From: Thiotrichaceae bacterium
GTDB lineage: Bacteria > Pseudomonadota > Gammaproteobacteria > Beggiatoales > Beggiatoaceae
Assembly: GCA_011391085.1 (NCBI GenBank)
Contig: JAABRD010000022.1
Location: forward strand, 1-64,000
Length of the DNA: 64,000 bases
Direction of reading: 5' to 3'
Shown: positions 26,961-35,440 of the stretch, one piece after another
Layout: each line of letters begins with the position of its first letter
How positions within the stretch are numbered: position 1 is the stretch's first letter
Made by a program: the position numbers and the translations under genes
Notes under the pieces: generated by a model
The model's input: the letters and a program-made list of their open reading frames with translations, nothing else
Told to the model about the DNA's origin: nothing
Database searches by the model: none

Positions 26961-29192
26961 ATGAAATTCTCAAGAAACAAATTAGTACTCAGTATGGCCT
27001 TGTTGGGCTTGACGAGTATGGTGAGTGGCGTTGTCTATGCAGCCCCCTCCACCACCTTGCCTGCGGTAGCACTGAATTGGACCGCCGGCACCGCGGTGGT
27101 TGATGGAAACACCACGGACTGGAATTTAAGCACAGATGCTGCCACACGTATGTGTGAGGCCGGGTGGATCAATACTGATGGCACTTGTAATGGTAAAGAT
27201 CACTTGTCCACCTTGTACACTCGTTATAACTGCAACACCAATACTATGTATGTTCTGGTGTTAAAGACGGCTGGTCATACGGCAGCTAACACTGCGAGTT
27301 GGGTTAAAGTGTACACTATTGGCAACTCCCCACGAGTGCAGGGTCCAAGCAATTCGTCCAGTTTCCATGATGTCACTGTTGGCGGGGTTGTACAAGGTTA
27401 CGAGGCGTCGTTCACCTTGGCCGCTGGCACTTACAATGATGCGGAAGTACACATTCAGATAGATGGTGGTAGAACTTCCTCAACGGGTAAGGTTCAATAC
27501 ACCAGATCGATAGTTGTTCCTGAAAATTGTACAGTGCCGGCTGTTGTTGATAACTCTGCCGCAGAAGCTGCCGCTAAGGCTGCTGCTGAAGCTGCTGCCG
27601 CCGAAGCCGCTGCTAAGGCTGCCGCCGAAGCCGCTGCTGCTGAAGCCGCTGCTAAGGCTGCTGCTGAAGCTGCTGCCGCAGAAGCCGCTGCTAAGGCTGC
27701 CGCAGAAGCTGCTGCCGCAGAAGCCGCTGCTAAGGCTGCCGCAGAAGCCGCCGCCGCAGAAGCCGCTGCTAAGGCTGCCGCAGAAGCTGCCGCCGCAGAA
27801 GCCGCTGCTAAGGCTGCTGCCGAAGCCGCTGCTGCTGAAGCCGCTGCTAAGGCTGCTGCCGAAGCCGCCGCTAAGGCCGCCGCCGAAGCCGCCGCTGCTG
27901 AAGCTGCTACTAAGGTTGCCGCCGCCGCCGCCGCCGAAGCTGCTGCTAAAGCCGCCGCCGAAGCCGCCGCCGCGGAAGAAGCTGCTAAGGCTGCCGCGGA
28001 AGCCGCCGCCGCTGAAGAAGCTGCTAAAGCCGCCGCGGAAGCCGCCGCCGCGGAAGCCGCTGCTAAAGCCGCCGCCGCTGAAGAAGCTGCTAAAGCCGCC
28101 GCTGAAGAAGCTGCTAAAGCCGCTGCCGCTGAAGAAGCTGCCAAGGCCGCTGAAAATGACAACACCGAAACCACTCCTGCCACTTGTGCCAGCGCCACGG
28201 ATGCCAATGTGCCACGTACCACCTCGGTATCTTGGAATGACAGTAAGGGCACGAATGCTTACGGTATTCAACTCGTAGGCGTGGAAGGCAACACTTGGAC
28301 TTATCAAGTCGACAAGACGAGTGGCAAAGATTTAAGCCACTGGGCGTTAGGTTTTGGGAGTTGCGCAAGCCATGTCACTGACACCAGCAGTTCCGATGGT
28401 TCTATGGCGGAAATCGGTAAAGACGGCAGTATTAAGGACCGTGATTTCTCTGGCATCAAGTGGAATTCCGAAGGCGGTACCTTCAGTTTCACTTTGGATG
28501 GCGAGTATGCTGCCAACGCCGTAGAAGTGTTAGCGAAAGCTGGTTCTCTGAATGATGGTGGATACTCTACCAGCATGGTTATGGGGCCAGATTGCAGTTG
28601 CACCGGTGGTCCTGAAGTGGAACTGACTGGCATAGTTGACTCTGGAGATGTTTGCAGTTACTTCAAATCCGGAAATGCCGCAAAAGCGGGCGATATTGCT
28701 ATCCCAGGTGCAGTACATGCCTCTAGTAAAGATGGCAGTGATGTCAGTGGCCTAACTGTCACGATTTCAGGTGGCAACGACGATACCAGCGTGATATGCG
28801 CAGGTGGCGAAATGTCTGGAAGTTGCGACTTTGTGACGGATGCTGGTGGCAACATCAACTTCGAAATGGTGGCTTCTTGGCCAGGTATAGAAATGTTGTC
28901 TGACAGCAACATCATGGGCATAGTAAAAGCTGGGAAGACGGCTGGGAAGTCAGATGTAGAGATAGAAGCGGACCTGACTAACTACATCAATACAGTTCCC
29001 CCCCAAGCGGAAAGCTACGTGTTTAATGCACAGGCTGGTGGTGAGACTATAAACGTTGATAAATCTCTCAATTGGAACCCTGCTATGATGTCATCTGTTG
29101 ATGTAACAAAGGGTGGACCAGTACGCATCGAGATGACTGACGGTTGTGTTCTGACCAATTCCAACGGTCATCGCACCCGCGAAAATAAATAG
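26961..29192 (+). CDS. Exported protein with long Ala/Glu/Lys rigid-helix domain
   Basis: 743 residues from the ATG at 26961, which has a GGAGG site eight bases upstream and opens a signal peptide (LVLSMALLGLTSMVSGVVYA). Residues about 30-190 are a beta-rich domain with scattered cysteines. Residues about 195-395 are almost only Ala, Glu and Lys with a 13-residue period (EAAAKAAAEAAAA), which must form a long single helix or coiled rod. The last 350 residues are a Gly/Ser/Asp-rich globular part with cysteines (for example GPDCSCTGGPEVELTG) and no obvious membrane anchor. It may be a surface spacer or sheath protein. Function is unknown. A terminator-like hairpin follows. Confidence 0.8.
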   Translation: MKFSRNKLVLSMALLGLTSMVSGVVYAAPSTTLPAVALNWTAGTAVVDGNTTDWNLSTDAATRMCEAGWINTDGTCNGKDHLSTLYTRYNCNTNTMYVLVLKTAGHTAANTASWVKVYTIGNSPRVQGPSNSSSFHDVTVGGVVQGYEASFTLAAGTYNDAEVHIQIDGGRTSSTGKVQYTRSIVVPENCTVPAVVDNSAAEAAAKAAAEAAAAEAAAKAAAEAAAAEAAAKAAAEAAAAEAAAKAAAEAAAAEAAAKAAAEAAAAEAAAKAAAEAAAAEAAAKAAAEAAAAEAAAKAAAEAAAKAAAEAAAAEAATKVAAAAAAEAAAKAAAEAAAAEEAAKAAAEAAAAEEAAKAAAEAAAAEAAAKAAAAEEAAKAAAEEAAKAAAAEEAAKAAENDNTETTPATCASATDANVPRTTSVSWNDSKGTNAYGIQLVGVEGNTWTYQVDKTSGKDLSHWALGFGSCASHVTDTSSSDGSMAEIGKDGSIKDRDFSGIKWNSEGGTFSFTLDGEYAANAVEVLAKAGSLNDGGYSTSMVMGPDCSCTGGPEVELTGIVDSGDVCSYFKSGNAAKAGDIAIPGAVHASSKDGSDVSGLTVTISGGNDDTSVICAGGEMSGSCDFVTDAGGNINFEMVASWPGIEMLSDSNIMGIVKAGKTAGKSDVEIEADLTNYINTVPPQAESYVFNAQAGGETINVDKSLNWNPAMMSSVDVTKGGPVRIEMTDGCVLTNSNGHRTRENK

Positions 29193-29266
29193 CCAACAAC
29201 CATAAGAAGTTCAAGAGAGGCTAATCAATCACCTCTCCTGACTTTCTGAAGGCGTAAAACAACCCT

Positions 29267-29310
29267 ATGGGGATTGTCACTGATAAGGTGGCAATCCCCA
29301 TTGTTATTTT
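29267..29310 (+). terminator. Likely Rho-independent terminator of the Ala-rich protein gene
   Basis: Stem ATGGGGATTG / CAATCCCCAT of 10 bp (29267-29276 and 29292-29301) is followed by TGTTATTTT. It is 75 bp after the stop codon. The loop of 15 bases is long, but the downstream T-rich tail supports termination. Confidence 0.6.
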
Positions 29311-29409
29311 GAATTTGGAGTACGGAATTTATTCCGTTTCAATAGGCGGAATTAATTCCGTACTCCAATAGCAACGGAATAAATTCCGTACTCCAACGGC
29401 AAATATCCC

Positions 29410-29871
29410 CTATCCCCCCTCCTCCTCCAAATTCTCCAAAATCAAACCATAAAACCCTCCTTCCTCCGCCGACTGATAAAACCAGCCTAAGTGCATTTGA
29501 CAACTTGAACACAAAACAAAATTCCAAGAATATCCTTTAAACCAAGTATATTCCGAACTAGGCGTCCCCTTCTTTACACATCCTGGGGCTGCCGAAAAGC
29601 AACCGATCTCAAAGACAAAACGACTTGGATTACGAAAGACATATCGATGTTGTCCCCGCACTTCAATTCTGTTTTCAGATGAAGTAATCACATTTTGGCA
29701 CACCTTACAAACAATTCGCTGTCCTTCTTGCCGCTGCTGTTGTTGCTGTTCCAAATTGTTCTGAAGAATCTCAAACTGGGTATCGGTAAAACGTTGGAAC
29801 AACCATAGAAAGGGCATTTTAAAAGGGACTTCAAGAGGTATTTCAAGGGTCATGGGAATGGTCCTGTTCAA
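29410..29871 (-). CDS. Bacterial cereblon-like CULT-domain protein
   Basis: A 153-residue protein. The N-terminal 50 residues are Gln-rich. From residue 53 on it matches the CULT domain, the thalidomide-binding fold of cereblon. Zinc ligands are Cys55 and Cys58 (CKVCQN) and Cys121 and Cys124 (CSSCQM). The aromatic cage is Trp110 (YTW), Trp116 (YSW) and Trp130 (LGW). The spacing Trp-6-Trp-14-Trp and Cys-Cys to Trp is the same as in human cereblon (W380, W386, W400; C391, C394). Single-domain CULT proteins are known in some bacteria, including a studied Magnetospirillum protein; their natural role is not settled. No degron or ligase partner is nearby. No signal peptide, so likely cytoplasmic. 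Confidence 0.88.
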   Translation of the reverse strand: MNRTIPMTLEIPLEVPFKMPFLWLFQRFTDTQFEILQNNLEQQQQQRQEGQRIVCKVCQNVITSSENRIEVRGQHRYVFRNPSRFVFEIGCFSAAPGCVKKGTPSSEYTWFKGYSWNFVLCSSCQMHLGWFYQSAEEGGFYGLILENLEEEGG

Positions 29872-30141
29872 AAAATTGTAGTATTTAATATGAGGAGTGG
29901 TTGTGATTTATTCTTCAGTCTTCTGGTAGTGGAACTATGATGTATGTGATAGGTGTGATGTGTGTGAGTGAAGACAATTAAGAGGAGAACGTGTGTTTCA
30001 CTCCTCGTTGCCTCTCATTCTCATCACAAACATCATATTTATCACAGACATCACAATTCACCTAGATACCCACTTTTTGTCATTTACTATACTATAATTT
30101 CTCTATACAGTCATCCATAACCTTAAAAAATAACCTCACTT
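29872..30141. other. Gap with diverged palindrome
   Basis: A GT-rich stretch (about 29926-29970) beginning GGTAGTGGAAC and a CA-rich complementary stretch (about 30010-30075) suggest a decayed family-1 MITE with a central GAGGAGAACG...CTCCTCG hairpin. No gene is seen. Confidence 0.35.
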
Positions 30142-30561
30142 ATGAAAACCTATCGCAAAGAACTGTGGTTCAACACCCCAACCCGCCGCGCCTTTATCAA
30201 TATTACCCCGCAAGTCACAGACTGTGTCCGCGACAGTGGCATTCAAGAAGGCATGGTCTTAGTCAATGCCATGCACATTACCGCTTCCGTGTTCATTAAC
30301 GATGATGAATCTGGATTACATCAGGATTATGAAGACTGGTTAGAAAGACTGGCACCCCATGAACCCATTTCTCAATATCGCCACAATCGCACCGGCGAAG
30401 ACAATGGTGACGCCCATTTAAAACGTCAAATCATGGGACGGGAAGTGCTGGTAGCGATTACTCAAGGCAAATTAGACGTAGGTCCTTGGGAACAGATTTT
30501 CTACGGCGAATTTGATGGACGTCGACGCAAACGGGTCTTGGTAAAAATTATTGGGGAGTAG
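30142..30561 (+). CDS. yjbQ: YjbQ/UPF0047-family protein (secondary thiamine-phosphate synthase type)
   Basis: A 139-residue protein of full family length. The family signature is visible in [20 protein letters not shown] and the metal-binding His-rich segment [20 protein letters not shown]. Members form trimers and some have weak thiamine-phosphate synthase activity; the physiological role is unsettled. It stands alone, with hairpin repeats following its stop codon (GGAGTCCAAAACATGTTTTGGACTCC). Confidence 0.88.
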   Translation: MKTYRKELWFNTPTRRAFINITPQVTDCVRDSGIQEGMVLVNAMHITASVFINDDESGLHQDYEDWLERLAPHEPISQYRHNRTGEDNGDAHLKRQIMGREVLVAITQGKLDVGPWEQIFYGEFDGRRRKRVLVKIIGE

Positions 30562-30651
30562 TTGGAGAGTAGTTGGAGTCCAAAACATATTTTGGACAAA
30601 GTTGGAGTCCAAAACATGTTTTGGACTCCGCATGTTTTGGACTCCTCCCCA

Positions 30652-31050
30652 TTATCCTACCACCTTCGTCGTCACTTCCATCTTAGGCGGGTCCATCAAA
30701 GTCCGTTTCACAGTGCATTCGCTGGCGGCCCGAATCAAGGCAGGAAGATATTTTTCAGGAAACGACGGTGGAATTTGAATTTCAATTCCAATATTATCAA
30801 CCTTATGCTTCTCCTTGTTCCAGTCATTAGTCATGTATAACTGAATCCCATCCGTAGGAATGTTGCGCGACTGACAGAAGCGCACGACAAAAATGCCGGC
30901 ACAAGTGGCCAGACTGCTAAGGAAATAAGAAAATGGATCCGGATAAGTCTCCTCTCCCCCCACTTCTTTAGCTTGGTCCGTATAGACCGTAAATTGTTTA
31001 AAATGGGCGTTGACCTTGAGGCCACCGCCAAATGTGACGTTAATTTCCAT
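30652..31050 (-). CDS. OsmC-family protein
   Basis: A 132-residue protein of the OsmC/Ohr superfamily. The first catalytic-type cysteine is in FLSSLATCAGIFVVRFC and the second in ALIRAASECTVKRTL, matching the two-Cys layout of thiol peroxidases in this family, with PDPFSYFL at the start of the long helix. It may reduce organic or sulfur-linked hydroperoxides, which would suit a sulfur oxidiser (inference). It lies just downstream of ccoS on the same strand with an 8-bp gap, so the two are probably co-transcribed. Confidence 0.87.
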   Translation of the reverse strand: MEINVTFGGGLKVNAHFKQFTVYTDQAKEVGGEETYPDPFSYFLSSLATCAGIFVVRFCQSRNIPTDGIQLYMTNDWNKEKHKVDNIGIEIQIPPSFPEKYLPALIRAASECTVKRTLMDPPKMEVTTKVVG

Positions 31051-31058
31051 AAGAGTCT

Positions 31059-31250
31059 CTAGTTGTTCAAATCCTCAGATTTGCGGTTGTGGTGAATAGA
31101 ATCTGGCGCCTTATCATCGTCCATCAGAATTTCATGGGCTGGTCCTTCCAAATCATCAAACTGTCCAGACTGTATCGCCCATAAAAATGCCCAAACCATC
31201 AGGCCGATGAGTACCAGGGAAATGGGAATGAGTAAATAAATGATGTCCAT
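31059..31250 (-). CDS. ccoS: cbb3 oxidase maturation protein CcoS
   Basis: 63 residues from the ATG at 31250; the longer frame begins in repeat-like sequence and is rejected. One N-terminal membrane span (YLLIPISLVLIGLMVWAFLWA) is followed by QSGQFDDLEGPAHEILMDDD, the CcoS hallmark. CcoS is needed for cofactor insertion into cbb3 oxidase. It lies 11 kb from ccoG instead of in a ccoGHIS operon. Confidence 0.93.
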   Translation of the reverse strand: MDIIYLLIPISLVLIGLMVWAFLWAIQSGQFDDLEGPAHEILMDDDKAPDSIHHNRKSEDLNN

Positions 31251-31352
31251 GTAGGGTAATGAATAATGAATAATGATGACAAATTTGACAACTTTTCGAA
31301 CAAATTTGACAACTTTAGTTGTCAAATTTCAACCAGATGATTCATTATTCAT

Positions 31353-31973
31353 TCAAAATCGTTCCGCCGGTGGCGAATCGCATGTTTTCCAAGACAAGAA
31401 GGGGTGAGTACCGCACCCACTGCCTGACACGATGGGCATTTTAGCACCCGCCAAGTCGTTAGAAATCAGAATTTCCACCCGTCGATTTTGGCTGCGACCT
31501 GCCTTGGTTGAATTATCTGCCTTAGGTTTGGTTTCACCATACCCTCTAGCCACCAGTCGCTGGGCCGCTATTCCTTTGACAATCAAGGCGTCTCGAACCT
31601 TTTGCGCCCGTTGTTCAGACAGTTGCTGATTATAACTGGCATCCCCAGTATTGTCAGTATGTCCCTCAATATAGACGACACGTGCCCCATTTTGTTGAAT
31701 GGAGTTCACAAATTCATCTAACTTACGCAACCCTTCCGGGCGTAACGTGGCTTTGTCAACATCAAAAAACACGGCATCTAAATCGAGTTGCAAACCGCGT
31801 TCGGTCATGGTACCCACGCCTAAAAATTTCAGTTGCGCTTCTGATAGAGGCGTAATTGGAACAGGATGCAGTTGCCATTCCATAAAACTACATGCCGTCA
31901 TGATTGACCCGCTGACAATGAAGAAGGTTAGATTTCTTATAGAGATAACACGATTAGAATTTTTCATAATCAT
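31353..31973 (-). CDS. OmpA-family peptidoglycan-binding lipoprotein
   Basis: A 206-residue protein. The N-terminus has a hydrophobic signal ending in a lipobox-like SIMTACSF, so Cys about 28 is probably lipidated. Residues about 65-180 form an OmpA C-terminal domain: FFDVDKATLRPEG, YIEGHTDNTGDASYNQQLS and RGYGETKPKADN then RSQNRRVEI, which bind diaminopimelate in peptidoglycan. A Cys-containing tail follows. It likely tethers the outer membrane to the cell wall. Confidence 0.88.
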   Translation of the reverse strand: MIMKNSNRVISIRNLTFFIVSGSIMTACSFMEWQLHPVPITPLSEAQLKFLGVGTMTERGLQLDLDAVFFDVDKATLRPEGLRKLDEFVNSIQQNGARVVYIEGHTDNTGDASYNQQLSEQRAQKVRDALIVKGIAAQRLVARGYGETKPKADNSTKAGRSQNRRVEILISNDLAGAKMPIVSGSGCGTHPFLSWKTCDSPPAERF

Positions 31974-32029
31974 TTGTGGAAAAACGTGCTAATTTAAAAA
32001 GGTACAAGTTTATAACTTATCTTAGTTTT

Positions 32030-32150
32030 GGTGGAGTAGAGGCTTTATTTTGATGGAGTAGAGGCTTCAGCCGGTGGGGGGGCAGTACACAACTGAAATC
32101 GCTACCGGCTGAAGCCTCTACTCCGTCTGGCCCACCGGCTGAAGCCCAAG
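32030..32150. repeat. REP palindrome between the OmpA-like gene and hicA
   Basis: GGAGTAGAGGCTTCAGCCGGTGG and the inverted ACCGGCTGAAGCCTCTACTCC form a hairpin around a GGGGGGCAGTACACAAC loop, with additional half copies on each side. It is a variant of the GGCTTTAGCCGG family. Confidence 0.7.
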
Positions 32151-32166
32151 AGAACGAGAACAAAAT

Positions 32167-32352
32167 TTAAGGTGCAGGTGTTTCTAAATCTCTGCATATT
32201 TTACGGACCAGCAACTCATTAATTTCTTTGTGTCTTGGAATGGCCGAAACTTTTTGAACCATACGATTCACATAAATGGTATGATTGCCACCTTCTCGCA
32301 GAAATTCACAACCGTGAGTTCTTAAATAATAAATGAGATCACGCCGTTTCAT
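32167..32352 (-). CDS. hicA: HicA-family mRNA interferase toxin
   Basis: A 61-residue protein with the double-stranded-RNA-binding-like HicA fold: KRRDLIYYLRTHGCEFLREG then GGNHTIYVN, whose His is the catalytic residue. The C-terminus ends IPRHKEINELLVRKICRDL. It cleaves mRNA when free. Its ATG overlaps the end of hicB by 4 bases (antitoxin first). Both frames are intact. Confidence 0.92.
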   Translation of the reverse strand: MKRRDLIYYLRTHGCEFLREGGNHTIYVNRMVQKVSAIPRHKEINELLVRKICRDLETPAP

Positions 32353-32573
32353 GTCGGCAATGATAATAAACTGAAAGGTTCTTTGAAGACTTCTCGCCCT
32401 TGTAACGATTCTTCTGCCAGGAGACGATTTGCCTCCAAGACTAAAATCACTGCCTCTTGTAAATTAGCCTTGGCCTCTGCTAGAGTTTCACCTTGTGTAT
32501 TGGCCCCTGGGAGTTCTTCCACAAAGGCAATATAACCTTCAGGAACTTTTTGGAAGACGGCAGTTAAGTGCAT
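32349..32573 (-). CDS. hicB: HicB-family antitoxin
   Basis: A 74-residue HicB protein: LTAVFQKVPEGYIAFVEELPG then ANTQGETLAEAKANLQEAV, the partial RNase H-like fold that neutralises HicA. The usual C-terminal DNA-binding segment is short or missing, as in many small HicB proteins. It precedes and overlaps hicA, so the pair is translationally coupled. Confidence 0.9.
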   Translation of the reverse strand: MHLTAVFQKVPEGYIAFVEELPGANTQGETLAEAKANLQEAVILVLEANRLLAEESLQGREVFKEPFSLLSLPT

Positions 32574-32612
32574 AAAATTTCTTCTAAGAAGATTCTAAAA
32601 TAATTGGTAAAA

Positions 32613-32736
32613 TTCAGGAGTTCAAAGCATTAGCTTTGAGACATTAACCACTTTTCCGAAAGAGAAGTTTTCAAAGCTACGCTTTGAACTCCTGCAAACC
32701 TCTACTCAGGAATCCAAAGCGTCAGTTTTGACAAAG
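32613..32736. repeat. Hairpin repeats after nuoL
   Basis: AGGAGTTCAAAGC and GCTTTGAACTCCTG arms plus related fragments (GGAATCCAAAGCGTCAG) fill the gap between nuoL and hicB. These are members of the dispersed GGAGTTCAAAGC hairpin family, probably also ending the nuoL transcript. Confidence 0.6.
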
Positions 32737-34686
32737 TTAATTCAACACAAACACCCCCAACAACACCGCCAGCCCCAGTATCATGGCAAACGCATAATGA
32801 TACAAGTAACCCGTTTGCAAGTGACGCACGACACTAGAGAAAAAGGCAACCATTGCGGCAGTCCCATTAACTAGCATTCCGTCAATTAACTTCACATCGC
32901 CAGTCTTCCAGAAATTCTTGCCAATGTCACGAGTGCCACCGGCAAAGATGGCTTGATAGAAGTCATCGAAGCCATATTTGTTAAGCAAAATTTGGTGGGG
33001 AATCTTGAGATATTGGGCAATGACTTTCGGTATAGCTGGATTGACCAGATAGAGGTAATAAGCCGTTCCCAACCCCGCCATCGCAAACCAGAAGGGCAGT
33101 TGAGTAAGACCATGTACCATCATACTTAGCACACCATGATATTCCTCTGGGTCAAAGACAGCATGGGCGGCAAAAATGGCACCGTCAAAGAAGTGACCAA
33201 AGAGGAGAGGCTGGATAGTAAGCATCCCCGCGAGAACCGACGGAATCGCTAACATAATGAGAGGGAGTGTCACCACGGCAGGCGTTTCATGTAAGTGTTC
33301 ACGAGTATGTTCATCCATCCGTTCTTTGCCATGGAAGACTAAAAAGAACATGCGGAAGGAATAGAGGGCGGTGATAAAGACACCAGAGAGAACCGCATAG
33401 TAGGCAAAACATGCCCCTGGACGTTGCAGTTCATAAGCATGATGGGCTGCTTCAATAATCGCATCTTTAGAAAAGAATCCCGCAAAGCCAGGGAAACCTA
33501 TCAAGGCAAGTGACCCAATGAGAGAAGTCCAGTAGGTGATGGGCATGTATTTTTTCAAACCGCCCATGTTACGAATATCTTGGTCATGGTGCATAGCAAT
33601 GATGACAGAACCTGCGGCCAAGAAGAGGAGGGCTTTGAAAAAAGCATGGGTCATCAGATGGAAAATGCCCGTCGCATACGCAGAAGCACCCAAGGCTACT
33701 GTCATGTAACCCAATTGAGAAAGAGTGGAGTAGGCAACGACCCGTTTGATGTCGTTTTGCACCAATCCTAACAAGCCCATAAAGAGGGCCGTGATGGCCC
33801 CAATGACGAGGATGACGCTAAGGGCCGTTTCACTCATTTCATATAGAGGAGACATTCGGGCCACCATGAAAATACCTGCTGTAACCATAGTGGCCGCGTG
33901 AATCAAGGCCGAAATGGGCGTGGGACCTTCCATGGAATCGGGTAGCCAAACATGTAATGGGAACTGGGCTGATTTACCCATGGCGCCCATGAACAGGAGA
34001 AGACAGATGAGGGTGAGAACCGACCATTGATAACCTGGGATGATTTGTACTAATACGTCTTTGGCATGACCTTCGCCGGCGAGTTTAAAGACGTGGTCAT
34101 AATCAAGACTGCCAAAGTACATGAGAACACCGGCAATGCCTAACACGAAACCGAAGTCGCCCACGCGGTTGACGAGGAAGGCTTTAAGGTTAGCAAAAAT
34201 GGCCGATTCTTTGGTGTACCAGAAGCCAATGAGGAGGTAAGAAACGAGTCCAACGGCTTCCCAACCAAAGAAGAGTTGCATGAAGTTGTTAGACATCACT
34301 AACATCAACATGGAGAAGGTAAATAAGGAGATGTAACTGAAGAAACGTTGATAACCGGGGTCATCGCGCATGTAACCCACGGTATAGATATGTACCATCC
34401 AGGAGACGAAGGTGACGACGACCATCATCAAGGCGGTTAGTGAGTCAATGAGGAACCCCACTTGAATATTGATGTTGCCACTGGTCAACCAAGTATAAAC
34501 GGTCTCATTGTAGGGTCCGTGTCCATTGAGGACGATATATTTGAAGACATACAGTGACAGAAAAAAAGACAGACCCACACCGCCAATGGTAACGGTATGG
34601 GCAACGCGCCGGCTAACGGGGAACAGACCCGCAATAATGGCACCAAATAGAGGTGCTAACACAATGGTAAGTAAGATATTTTGCAT
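32737..34686 (-). CDS. nuoL: NADH-quinone oxidoreductase subunit L (proton-pumping antiporter-like)
   Basis: A 649-residue membrane protein of normal NuoL length with about 16 spans. Family motifs include FLIDSLTALMMVVVTFVSWM, SNNFMQLFFGWEAVGLVSYL (with the channel Glu), PLHVWLPDSMEGPTPISALI (with the conserved Lys/His region nearby) and STLSQLGYMTVALG. The C-terminal lateral-helix region is present. NuoL normally lies between nuoK and nuoM; neither is adjacent here, both flanks being repeat DNA, so the complex I operon is broken up or this is a relocated copy. A related MrpA-type antiporter is less likely given the length and motifs. Confidence 0.9.
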   Translation of the reverse strand: MQNILLTIVLAPLFGAIIAGLFPVSRRVAHTVTIGGVGLSFFLSLYVFKYIVLNGHGPYNETVYTWLTSGNINIQVGFLIDSLTALMMVVVTFVSWMVHIYTVGYMRDDPGYQRFFSYISLFTFSMLMLVMSNNFMQLFFGWEAVGLVSYLLIGFWYTKESAIFANLKAFLVNRVGDFGFVLGIAGVLMYFGSLDYDHVFKLAGEGHAKDVLVQIIPGYQWSVLTLICLLLFMGAMGKSAQFPLHVWLPDSMEGPTPISALIHAATMVTAGIFMVARMSPLYEMSETALSVILVIGAITALFMGLLGLVQNDIKRVVAYSTLSQLGYMTVALGASAYATGIFHLMTHAFFKALLFLAAGSVIIAMHHDQDIRNMGGLKKYMPITYWTSLIGSLALIGFPGFAGFFSKDAIIEAAHHAYELQRPGACFAYYAVLSGVFITALYSFRMFFLVFHGKERMDEHTREHLHETPAVVTLPLIMLAIPSVLAGMLTIQPLLFGHFFDGAIFAAHAVFDPEEYHGVLSMMVHGLTQLPFWFAMAGLGTAYYLYLVNPAIPKVIAQYLKIPHQILLNKYGFDDFYQAIFAGGTRDIGKNFWKTGDVKLIDGMLVNGTAAMVAFFSSVVRHLQTGYLYHYAFAMILGLAVLLGVFVLN

Positions 34687-35440
34687 ATTCTCCCTGTATT
34701 TGTTGAGAGTAACAATGAATGGTTCACCCCTTAGACAAATGCCACCGTTTCAAACGATAGTATCAGTCAGGATTTTTTCATAATGACAACTCATTATAAA
34801 CAGCAAAGTCAAAATAATCAAATAGAAATTGACCTTGAGTGCAACACCTATTTTAGCGCGTGAACCAGTCAAAGCGTTGGAGTAGAGGCTTTGCGTTAGA
34901 GTAGAGGCTTTTGCGTTGGAGTAAAGGTTTTTGCGTTGGAGTAGAGGCTTTGCGTTAGAGTAGAGGCTTTTGCGTTGGAGTAAAGGTTTTTGCGTTGGAG
35001 TAGAGGCTTTAGCCGGCTGGCAGTAGGCGCCCCTATGCTGTTAGAGACTTATTCATGGTCTCAAGCACCCCGCCGGCGCAGCCATGGAAACTGTGGCCAT
35101 CCATGTATGATTGACCCAGTGAAAATATGGAGGTGCCATGCGTGTCAGATGTTTTTTACTTTCAGCAGTCCCAATTATAGTAGTATTCTAACTAAATTGT
35201 ACGATTCCCGCCGGAGCGCGAATTATTGCGCCCCCTGCGCCCGCGTAGCGTCGGCGCGAAGCGCAATAATTCGCGCTCCAGCGAATATGAGAGGGGAGAA
35301 AACCAAGGATTTCGCCTTTCTCCCCACGCCCGTAGGGAGAGGGGCCGGGGGTGAGGGCAACCTGAATATCACCCAGATTGCATCACTACCCTAAATTCGT
35401 TGTACTCGGTATTATACCAAAATTCATTAAAATCCACCAG
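34687..35440. repeat. Repeat-filled gap with higher-order tandem array and MITE fragments
   Basis: From about 34876 to 35005, 19-20-bp units of the type GCGTTGGAGTAGAGGCTTT are arranged as a 59-bp higher-order unit present twice, ending in GGCTTTAGCCGGCTGGCAGTAGGC. A truncated family-2 MITE start (TATAGTAGTATTC, about 35174) carries a GCGCGAATTATTGCGC palindrome. A right half of a family-1 MITE ends at 35390 (GCATCACTACC). No gene is seen. Confidence 0.7.

Noticed and set aside
27480-28307. Long minus-strand ORFs (Ala/Ser-rich or Gly/Ser-rich) opposite the Ala-rich rod gene
   Set aside because: They are by-products of the GC-rich 39-bp repeat, which leaves several frames open; no start signal or recognisable protein.
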